The notes below the pieces were generated by a model. That model made no database searches. It worked only from the letters and a program-made list of their open reading frames with translations, and had not been told where the DNA came from. The translations under genes and the position numbers were made by a program. Positions 55,234 through 64,000 of a DNA stretch of 64,000 bases are shown piece after piece (the first letter of the stretch is position 1; each line of letters starts with the position of its first letter). The DNA lies in contig SJBG01000009.1 in the NCBI GenBank assembly GCA_004332195.1, positions 1-64,000 of the forward strand. Direction: 5' to 3'. The DNA comes from Desulfobulbaceae bacterium (GTDB lineage Bacteria > Desulfobacterota > Desulfobulbia > Desulfobulbales > Desulfurivibrionaceae).

Positions 55234-55297
55234 TTCATCCGGAGTTAACTGAACATTATGTAGACTGCCGACCTTACCGGATCCACCAACCGACCGT

Positions 55298-56347
55298 TTA
55301 CCTCTGATAACGCTGAACCGCTCGGTGGTGATCACGGTAATTGGTGGAGAACTGATGGGAGCCGTTATTGCGGGAAACGAAAAAGAGATAGGCGGTTTTT
55401 TCCGGCCGCAAAACGGCGGCGATGGCCGGTCGGCCGGGGTTGGCGATGGGCCCGGGGGGCAGGCCGTGAATGACATAGGTGTTGTAGGGGGTTTTCGTGC
55501 GGAGGTCCGTCCGGGTCAAGCGGCGGCCAAAACTCTTGAGGCCGTAGATAACGGTGGGGTCGGCCTGCAGACGCATCCCCCGCTCCAGTCTATTGAAAAA
55601 AACCCCGGCAATCAGGCTCCGTTCAGCGTCGAGCACGGCTTCCTTTTCGACAATGGAAGCCATGGTCATTATTTCCAGCTCGTTAAGGCCGGTGTCGTTG
55701 CCCAACTCCAGCAGCAATTCGCTTAAGACGCGACGAGTGCGGGCCACCATCACCTCAACAATCTGCTCTTTGCTTTGCCCTCGCGTGAAAAAATAGGTTT
55801 CCGGGAAAAGCCAACCCTCAAGCGTCGGGCCGGGCACGGCAAAACGGGCCGGAGTCGTCGGATCGCCAGCAAAGGCGATAAAGGCGGCGGCGTCCAGCAG
55901 TTGCTGGTCGGCCAACAGTTCGGCCACCTGATAGAGGTTGTGTCCTTCAGGAATTGTAACCTGACGGCGAAAGCCGGACCCAGCGATCAGCAGTTGCAGG
56001 ATTTCCCAAGGACTGACCCCGGCTGCAACCATGTACTCCCCGGCCCGAAGCTGAGCTTGGCGGCCGGAGATTATCGCCAACCAGCCAAAGCGGTGATCCC
56101 GGCGTAAAACCCCAGCCTCGATCAGATGGCCTTCAATGGCGACAAAAGATGAACCCGGCGGAACAAAAACCAGAGTTTCACGCTCGTTGGGGCCAGGGCT
56201 CACCGCGTAAGACCATAACCACAAGCTTCCAGCCCCGACCAGCAAAATCATCAAGCCCAGCAGCAGAACGACCAGACGAACCAGACAACCTCCAGGCTTG
56301 CGTTCGTCCCTCAACTGTTGTTCCGGTTCCAAATCGTACGGCTTCAT
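55298..56347 (-). CDS. mltG: endolytic murein transglycosylase MltG
   Basis: A 349-residue inner-membrane protein. After a cytoplasmic N-terminus comes one membrane segment (LVRLVVLLLGLMILLVGAGS). The periplasmic part has a LysM-like region and the YceG catalytic domain with LEGWLFPETYFFTRGQSKEQ, ASIVEKEAVLDAERSLIAGV, FFNRLERGMRLQADPTVIYG and KTPYNTYVIHGLPPGPIANP. The catalytic Glu is in IVEKEA. It cuts nascent glycan strands and may set their length. PR1 copy E lies 64 bp past its stop. No clear ribosome-binding site precedes the ATG. Confidence 0.93.
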   Translation of the reverse strand: MKPYDLEPEQQLRDERKPGGCLVRLVVLLLGLMILLVGAGSLWLWSYAVSPGPNERETLVFVPPGSSFVAIEGHLIEAGVLRRDHRFGWLAIISGRQAQLRAGEYMVAAGVSPWEILQLLIAGSGFRRQVTIPEGHNLYQVAELLADQQLLDAAAFIAFAGDPTTPARFAVPGPTLEGWLFPETYFFTRGQSKEQIVEVMVARTRRVLSELLLELGNDTGLNELEIMTMASIVEKEAVLDAERSLIAGVFFNRLERGMRLQADPTVIYGLKSFGRRLTRTDLRTKTPYNTYVIHGLPPGPIANPGRPAIAAVLRPEKTAYLFFVSRNNGSHQFSTNYRDHHRAVQRYQR

Positions 56348-56385
56348 GGGATAAATGAGAGAAGTGAGAGCTTTTGAAAAAACTG

Positions 56386-58764
56386 TTACTGGCGAAAAAT
56401 AATTTTTAGAATATGGTCCATGTTCTTGACCGGCACGAATTTGATCTTGTCTCTCAAATCTTTGGGGATCTCCGTCAGATCTTTCTGGTTATGTTCGGGC
56501 ATGATCACCGTGGTAATCCCGGCCCGCAACGCTGCTAAAGCTTTCTCCTTGAGACCACCGATGGGCAGAACCCGACCCCGCAGGGTGATCTCGCCGGTCA
56601 TGGCCGCATCAGCTCGCACCGTTTTGTGGCTCAAGGCCGAATAAAGGGCCGTGGCTATGGTCACCCCGGCCGAAGGGCCGTCTTTGGGAATGGCCCCGGC
56701 CGGGACGTGGACGTGAATATCGAGATTGTCGAAATAATCTTCCTTAAGTTTGAGTTCCTTCATTCTTGAGCGGCAAAAGCTCAAAGCCGCCTGGGCCGAC
56801 TCCTTCATGACCTCACCCAATTGACCGGTCATAGTTAAACTACCCCGACCCTTCATCAGCGAAATCTCAACATAGAGAATTTCTCCACCCGTCTCAGTCC
56901 AGGCTAGACCGGTGGAAATGCCGGGCTGATCGATTGACTCACATTCGGCCTCGGGCAAAAATTTGGGCGACCCCAGATAGCGATGAACCGTTCGATTGCT
57001 GACGGAATAAGGTCCCTTGCCCCCCTCGGCGACCTTGCGGGCGATCTTGCGACAGATCGCCCCGATCTCCCGCTCGAGGTTACGCAAACCCGCCTCTCGG
57101 GTGTAATGGGTAATCAGTCGGGCAATGGACTCCTCGGCAAAATTGATCTGTCCGGTCTTAAGTCCGTTTTCCTTGATCTGGCGGGGCAGCAGGTAACGCT
57201 TGGCAATCTCGATCTTCTCCTCATGAGTGTATCCGGCCAAACGGATTACCTCCATTCGGTCGAGCAGGGCGGCCGGAATGGTATCGGTCATGTTGGCGGT
57301 AGTGATAAACATGACCCTGGAGAGATCCACCGGCAGATTGAGATAATGGTCGGAAAATTCGGTGTTCTGGGCCGGATCGAGGACCTCAAGTAGGGCTGAC
57401 GAGGGATCCCCCCGGTAATCGGCGCCCACTTTATCGATTTCGTCCATCATAAAAACCGGATTGTTGGTCGCAACGGTTTTAAGTCCCTGAATGATCCGGC
57501 CGGGCATCGCCCCGATATAGGTGCGGCGATGGCCGCGAATTTCGGCCTCATCCCGCATTCCGCCCAGCGAGAGGCGATGAAACTTGCGTCCCAGGGCCCG
57601 GGCGATGGACTGGCCCAGCGAGGTCTTGCCCACCCCGGGAGGTCCGACAAAGCATAAAATCGGCCCCTTGCTGGTTTTGTTGAGTTTCCGCACCGCCAGA
57701 TATTCGAGAATCCGCTCTTTGACCTTTTCCAGCCCATAATGGTCGGCATCAAGCACCTGTTTGGCCTCTTTGAGATCAAGCCGGTCTTTGCTGGACTTGC
57801 GCCAAGGCACATCCAGCAGCCAATCAAGATAGGTGCGAATGACGGCGGCCTCAGAGGCGTCGGAATGCATCATCTCCAAGCGTTTAAGCTGCTTTAAGCC
57901 CTCTTTTTTGACCTCCGGCGGCATCCGCCCCTTGGTGAATTTTTCTCGAAGCTCATCGAGTTCCAGGGAACGATCATCGATATCGCCCAGTTCTTTTTTT
58001 AGAGCTTGCAACTGCTCGCGCAAAAAGTATTCCCGCTGACCGCGCCCCATCTCCTCCTTGGCCTCGGACTGAATCCGGGCCTGGACGGTGGAGACCTCCA
58101 CCTCTTTACGCAGAAACTCGGCTACTTTGCCCAAGCGGACCACCGGATCAAGCAACTCCAGCACCGATTGCGCTTCCGCCACCTTGAGCTGGAGATTGGA
58201 AATCACCAGGTCAGCCAGGCGCCCCGGCTCCTCAACGCTGTTGAGGACTATCATCAGGTCTGAGGACATGATCCCTTTGAGCGCCAGAATTTTTTCCGTT
58301 TGCTCGCGGACATCACGCATCAGGGCCTCGATTTCCACGCCGATTTCCGAGCATTCCTCGTTGCTGAGCACCTCAATGTCGGCCAGCATAAAAGGCTCTT
58401 GCTGGGTAAAGCCGGTGATTTTAGCCTTGTTAACCGCCTGGACCAGCACCTTGAGTCGGCCATCTGGCAACTTCAAGGTGCGCATCACCATACAGACCAT
58501 GCCGGTATGGTAAATATCCTCAATCCCCGGCGCATCGACCGCGGAATCTTTCTGGGCCACCAGCATAATCAGCTTGTCCCGACTCATCGCCTCATTAACC
58601 GCCCCCACCGAAGAGAGACGACCAACAAAGAGCGGCAGAATCATGTAGCTAAACACCACCACGTCTCGAACCGCCATCACCGGCAGATTGGTGGGAATAT
58701 CACGCTCATTGATCTCACGGCCGGCATCAAGTTTACTACTGATATTATCTTCGATCTGCACCAA
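56386..58764 (-). CDS. lon: Lon protease
   Basis: A 792-residue ATP-dependent protease. The start is a GTG seven bases after GGAGG. The N domain begins NLPVMAVRDVVVFSYMILPL. The AAA+ module has Walker A FVGPPGVGKTSLGQS, Walker B PVFMMDEIDKVGADYRG and sensor 2 GLRNLEREIGAICRK. The protease domain has the catalytic serine in IPKDGPSAGVTIATAL and its lysine in LPIGGLKEKALAALRAG. It degrades damaged and regulatory proteins. Full length and intact. The 38-bp spacing to mltG suggests cotranscription. Confidence 0.97.
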   Translation of the reverse strand: MVQIEDNISSKLDAGREINERDIPTNLPVMAVRDVVVFSYMILPLFVGRLSSVGAVNEAMSRDKLIMLVAQKDSAVDAPGIEDIYHTGMVCMVMRTLKLPDGRLKVLVQAVNKAKITGFTQQEPFMLADIEVLSNEECSEIGVEIEALMRDVREQTEKILALKGIMSSDLMIVLNSVEEPGRLADLVISNLQLKVAEAQSVLELLDPVVRLGKVAEFLRKEVEVSTVQARIQSEAKEEMGRGQREYFLREQLQALKKELGDIDDRSLELDELREKFTKGRMPPEVKKEGLKQLKRLEMMHSDASEAAVIRTYLDWLLDVPWRKSSKDRLDLKEAKQVLDADHYGLEKVKERILEYLAVRKLNKTSKGPILCFVGPPGVGKTSLGQSIARALGRKFHRLSLGGMRDEAEIRGHRRTYIGAMPGRIIQGLKTVATNNPVFMMDEIDKVGADYRGDPSSALLEVLDPAQNTEFSDHYLNLPVDLSRVMFITTANMTDTIPAALLDRMEVIRLAGYTHEEKIEIAKRYLLPRQIKENGLKTGQINFAEESIARLITHYTREAGLRNLEREIGAICRKIARKVAEGGKGPYSVSNRTVHRYLGSPKFLPEAECESIDQPGISTGLAWTETGGEILYVEISLMKGRGSLTMTGQLGEVMKESAQAALSFCRSRMKELKLKEDYFDNLDIHVHVPAGAIPKDGPSAGVTIATALYSALSHKTVRADAAMTGEITLRGRVLPIGGLKEKALAALRAGITTVIMPEHNQKDLTEIPKDLRDKIKFVPVKNMDHILKIIFRQ

Positions 58765-59047
58765 ATATCCTCCCCGTAAAGCAAGAGATAATAAAACTAT
58801 GGATGAGTAAAGGCATGGTTGAGTAAGGCAAAAAGTGAAAACTAAGCATTTACGCTGGTGGTGTCAAGATGCTCGGCCCGAGGGTCGCCCTTCGCTGAGT
58901 TTCCGGTTGACAACCAGAGTGGCTATTACTACGTTGGAGTGGTAGTTTCTACGCTCATACATATGGATTCATGGCTCGGGAAAACCCAGAAAAACAAAGT
59001 TTCGCATTCGCATTCTTGTATTAACCGTTACTTAAGGAGAATCAGTA
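58765..59047. other. Upstream region of glnN
   Basis: About 280 bp without a gene; it carries the divergent promoters of lon and glnN. A TTGACA at 58907-58912 with a weak TACGTT 17 bases downstream is a possible sigma-70 promoter for glnN, in a small palindrome GGTTGACAACC. No sigma-54 -24/-12 pair of correct spacing is visible. Confidence 0.4.
58907..58935 (+). promoter_or_regulatory. Possible sigma-70 promoter for glnN
   Basis: TTGACA followed by 17 bases and TACGTT, about 115 bp before the glnN ATG. The -10 is poor. The TTGACAAC core recurs in the three tandem units between glnN and the glutamate synthase gene, which could point to a shared regulator. Confidence 0.25.
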
Positions 59048-61216
<2,169 letters not shown>

Positions 61217-61234
61217 CCCGGCTAAAGAGTCCTA

Positions 61235-61369
61235 AAGACAAGTTGTTTTTTGCTTGACAACTAAACGATTACCGTTTAAAAGACAGGTTGTTTTTTTGCT
61301 TGACAACTAAACGATTACCGTTTAGAAGACAAGTTGTTTTTTGCTTGACAACTAAACGATTACCGTTTA
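61235..61369. repeat. Three tandem 44-bp units between glnN and gltB-type genes
   Basis: Three units of 44-45 bp at 61235-61278, 61280-61324 and 61326-61369, nearly identical. Each holds AGTTGT...ACAACT and TAAACG-ATTAC-CGTTTA inverted repeats around CTTGACAACTAAACG, so each could be a protein-binding site or RNA hairpin. They fill the middle of the 236-bp gap before the glutaminase gene. Confidence 0.95.
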
Positions 61370-61452
61370 ACGGCTTGCCACCCCGGGCCCTTGCTCCCTG
61401 TTTCCCCTCCGGGGGCGGGCCGCAGGGGTTCTTTGCGTAACGGAGTGCCATA

Positions 61453-62586
61453 ATGTGTCGATTAAGTGCTATTAGCTCGACGGAATACTCTTCGGTGATG
61501 GAGGCCATCATCGCCCTTGATACCATGAAGGAGGGCCACGACGGCTCCGGTCTCGGGGTTACCCTGAAGGATCTGGGCGGCGAGTTCGCCAACCTGAAAA
61601 AATACCCGATTTTCTCGGGAATCTGCACTGATGCCGGGCGCCGCAAGCTCGACGATTATATGGAACACCGCGGTTTTGCGGTCAAGTTTAAATGGGAGCC
61701 CAAGATCACCGAGGGACCGGGAATTAACGTCAGCCGTCGTGGTCATTACCTGGCCACCGTCTATCAGTACCCGGACGCTTATCGCGATCGACCCCAGGCC
61801 GACAAGGAGGAACTGCTGCTTGGCGCCCACCAGGATCTGCGACGCTGTGGGGCCGATGACGAATCGATCTACGCTTTCTCCTTATGGCCCGATGTGATCA
61901 CCCTAAAGGAGGTGGGCGATCCGCTGGAGGTCGGCCGTTTCTTCGGTTTCGAGGAAAAACCCCTTACCGCCAGGGTGGTGTTGGCCCAGGGGCGGCAGAG
62001 CACCAACTACGCGATCCAGCTCTACGCCTGTCACCCCTTTTTTTTACAGGGCTACTGCACGATGACTAACGGCGAAAACACCGCCTTTGTCCCCAACCGT
62101 CATTTTCTTACCAGCCGCGGTTTTATCGGCTACACCGGTTACGACTCGGACTCGGAAATATTTTGTCATACCCTTCACTATGTCCATCATCAACTGGGCT
62201 ACCCTCTGCCTTATTATAAGGACGTCGCCACCCCGCTCAAGGATTGCGAGTTTGCCGCCCGCCCCGATGGCGCCGTTTTAGGGCTGCTCAAACGCTCCCT
62301 GCGTCAGCTCTGTATCGACGGCCCCAATTGCAGTATCGGTTTTCTGCCCGACGGCGCCGTCTTTCTCTTCCAAGATTCAAAGAAGCTGCGGCCGGGGATC
62401 GTCGGGGGAGGCCCCGGCAAGTACGGCCTGATGAGTGAAGAGTGCGGCCTGGAACAACTGCTGCCTAGGCGTCAACGTCAATCAGATATTATTCCCATGC
62501 GCTACGATCTGGTGATCATCAGCCCCGGCGCGCAGGAGGTCAAGGTTTGGAATCAGCGCAACGGCTCGATCACAACGGTGAACTGA
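61453..62586 (+). CDS. glutamate synthase, glutaminase (class II GATase) subunit
   Basis: A 377-residue stand-alone glutamine amidotransferase domain. The start (MCRLSAISS) is seven bases after GGAG; removal of Met exposes the catalytic Cys. Typical class II Ntn features follow: EAIIALDTMKEGHDGSGLGV, the HRGFAVKFKW strand and a CHPFFLQGYCTMTNGENTAF region with the Asn/Gly of the glutamine site. In archaeal-style glutamate synthase the glutaminase, FMN and structural parts are separate proteins. The gene overlaps the next by 40 bp. It hydrolyses glutamine made by GlnN. Confidence 0.9.
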   Translation: MCRLSAISSTEYSSVMEAIIALDTMKEGHDGSGLGVTLKDLGGEFANLKKYPIFSGICTDAGRRKLDDYMEHRGFAVKFKWEPKITEGPGINVSRRGHYLATVYQYPDAYRDRPQADKEELLLGAHQDLRRCGADDESIYAFSLWPDVITLKEVGDPLEVGRFFGFEEKPLTARVVLAQGRQSTNYAIQLYACHPFFLQGYCTMTNGENTAFVPNRHFLTSRGFIGYTGYDSDSEIFCHTLHYVHHQLGYPLPYYKDVATPLKDCEFAARPDGAVLGLLKRSLRQLCIDGPNCSIGFLPDGAVFLFQDSKKLRPGIVGGGPGKYGLMSEECGLEQLLPRRQRQSDIIPMRYDLVIISPGAQEVKVWNQRNGSITTVN

Positions 62587-64000
62587 CTTTACTCGAGTTT
62601 CCCTTCATCATCCGCTGGCGCGAGGATCGCTGTAGCCGTTGCGGTCGCTGTACCGCGGTCTGTCCGACCAGGGCCATCGAGCCTTCGGTAATGGCCCAGC
62701 GGCTGGTGTACTCCGACGGCAACAACTCCCTGCCCGCCACGATTCGCCGGGTCAGCCAGGTGGTTCGTCAGGTCAATGATATCGCCCGTCATTGCGTAGG
62801 TTGCGCCACCTGTAGCCTGGTCTGTCCCAACATGGCGATCATGCCGGAGTACAACCCCAACCACAAATTTTTGTTCCACAAGAACCAGGGCGGTATTCCT
62901 TACGCCCGCGGAGGGCGGCGTAATGATGCGACCACCTCGACTCTGGATAAGTTGAAATTCACCCGAATTTCCATGATTACCACCCCCTCGCTCGATGCCG
63001 GTCGCCACGAATTTCACCTCCGCACCTTGATGGGCCGCAACCTGCCCCCCGAGGCTCTGCCCCTGGAGCTGGCAGACGGCTTGTTGCGGCCCCGGGCCGG
63101 GGGCGTGATCCCGCCGGTACGGGAAATTTTTCCGATCCGGATCGGTGGGATGTCCATCGGCGCCCTTTCCCCGCCGATGTGGGAGGGGCTGGCCATGGGG
63201 GTGGCTTATCTCAATGAGGTGGAAAATATCCCGGTGGTGATGTGCTCCGGCGAGGGCGGCCTGCCGCCGCGCCTGCTCAGGTCGCGCTATCTCAAATATT
63301 TCATTCCCCAGATTGCCTCGGGCTACTTCGGCTGGGACGAGATTATCCACGCCCTGCCGGAGATGATCGAAGACCCGGCCGCCATTGAAATCAAGTACGG
63401 CCAGGGGGCCAAACCGGGCGACGGCGGCCTGCTCATGGCCTACAAAGTGCTCAAGCTGATTGCCAAGATTCGCGGGGTGCCGATGTACGTCGATCTGGCC
63501 TCGCCGCCGACCCATCAGACCAAGTACTCGATCGAAGAGGCGGTGACCAAGATGATTCAGTCGGTGAGTATGGCCTGGGGTTTTCGGGTCCCGGTTTACC
63601 CCAAGATTGCCGGGACCAAAACGGCCCTGGCGGTCCTCAACAACCTGACCCGCAATCCCTACGCCGCGGCTCTGACCATCGACGGCGAAGACGGCGCCAC
63701 CGGGGCGGCCTACCATGTTTCCCTGGACAAAATGGGCCACCCCATTGCCAGTAACCTGCGGGATTGCTACCTTGCGCTGGTCAAGCAGGGCAAGCAGAAC
63801 GAACTGCCCCTTTTTGCCGCCGGCGGGGTCGGCAAGGAGGCGAATCTCGCCGCCAACGCCGCGGCCCTGATTCTGCTGGGGGCATCAGGGGTGGATATCG
63901 GCCGATACATCATGCAGGCGGCCGCCGAATGTTATGGGGATGAGCGCAACCGCTGCAACCTCTGCAATCTGGGCCGCTGCCCGCGGGGGATCACCACCCA
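62547..64000 (+). CDS. glutamate synthase FMN/ferredoxin-domain subunit, partial
   Basis: This frame is open to the window end, at least 484 residues, and is absent from the ORF track because it has no stop. A TTG at 62547, six bases after GGAGGT, is the probable start; it overlaps the glutaminase gene. Residues 29-95 carry two 4Fe-4S motifs (CSRCGRCTAVCP and CVGCATCSLVCP). The synthase FMN domain follows: GGMSIGALSPPMWEG, SGEGGLPPRL, IEIKYGQGAKPGDGGLL, TIDGEDGATGAA and ASGVDIGRYIM. It forms glutamate from 2-oxoglutarate with ammonia passed from the glutaminase. Confidence 0.9.
   Translation, partial: MESAQRLDHNGELTLLEFPFIIRWREDRCSRCGRCTAVCPTRAIEPSVMAQRLVYSDGNNSLPATIRRVSQVVRQVNDIARHCVGCATCSLVCPNMAIMPEYNPNHKFLFHKNQGGIPYARGGRRNDATTSTLDKLKFTRISMITTPSLDAGRHEFHLRTLMGRNLPPEALPLELADGLLRPRAGGVIPPVREIFPIRIGGMSIGALSPPMWEGLAMGVAYLNEVENIPVVMCSGEGGLPPRLLRSRYLKYFIPQIASGYFGWDEIIHALPEMIEDPAAIEIKYGQGAKPGDGGLLMAYKVLKLIAKIRGVPMYVDLASPPTHQTKYSIEEAVTKMIQSVSMAWGFRVPVYPKIAGTKTALAVLNNLTRNPYAAALTIDGEDGATGAAYHVSLDKMGHPIASNLRDCYLALVKQGKQNELPLFAAGGVGKEANLAANAAALILLGASGVDIGRYIMQAAAECYGDERNRCNLCNLGRCPRGITT

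Noticed and set aside
55075-55476. 133-residue minus ORF through PR1 copy E
   Set aside because: It reads through the repeat and the mltG gene end in a non-native frame.
62589-63740. 383-residue minus ORF at the right end
   Set aside because: It is a high-GC shadow; the plus strand here encodes the conserved glutamate synthase FMN domain.

Overview
The window looks like chromosomal DNA of an anaerobic, sulfur-metabolising Desulfobacterota (deltaproteobacterial) organism, probably a Desulfobulbales relative. That is inferred from gene content: dsrC with both C-terminal cysteines, desulfoferrodoxin, rubrerythrin and flavodiiron protein beside a PerR-type regulator, a selenocysteine tRNA, CooT and CbiMQO metal handling, a DVU0298-type HEAT protein, type III glutamine synthetase and a split, archaeal-style glutamate synthase. 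No rRNA or species marker is present, so the rank below phylum is a guess.

Layout. 0-10 kb is a cell-surface polysaccharide/LPS-core region: glycosyltransferases, an FkbM methyltransferase, an O-antigen ligase-like protein, an ELM1-type protein and a radical SAM/SPASM protein, with scars (IS1380-type relic, wrbA fragment, a duplicated 54-bp segment). 9.9-14.9 kb holds selC, glyQ without glyS, a HEAT protein and the oxygen/ROS defence set fprA-dfx-rbr-perR. 15-21 kb holds a split phosphotransferase/kinase pair, aspS, hisS and a CoA-binding protein. 21.5-28 kb holds cooT plus a His-tailed small protein, a HAD hydrolase, nadB, dsrC, tRNA-Met(CAT), an IS30 relic and the cbiMQO transporter. 28-34 kb is disturbed: a frameshifted hybrid histidine kinase, a broken tetR, a ubiB-like kinase, a phasin-like protein, a second tetR relic and a degenerate ISL3 transposase. 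34-46 kb is housekeeping: purD, greA, ynbE-ydbL, NUDIX, xerC-hslV-hslU, xseB-ispA-dxs, an OmpH/Skp-like protein and a Pal-like lipoprotein. 46-59 kb carries an alpha-glucan phosphorylase, a PEP synthase regulator, ilvD, a radical SAM protein, an RNase E/G, mltG and lon. 59-64 kb is nitrogen assimilation: glnN and the glutaminase and FMN/ferredoxin parts of glutamate synthase, the last running off the window.

The most striking non-coding signal is a family of about 142-bp, nearly palindromic, non-coding elements (called PR1 here). Five copies share terminal inverted repeats. Three are flanked by exact 4-bp target duplications and two by 3-of-4 matches. One copy sits in the 3' end of the RNase E/G gene and supplies its stop codon; removing it with one target copy restores another reading-frame end of the same length. 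A sixth, tip-to-tip deletion derivative appears to supply the stop codon of the CoA-binding protein. A second palindromic family (PR2) has four full or partial copies. Also notable are three tandem 44-bp units between glnN and the glutamate synthase genes, low-complexity insertions inside HslU and XerC, a 220-residue N-terminal extension on RNase E/G, and 92-bp direct repeats of tetR 5' DNA flanking the ubiB/phasin pair.
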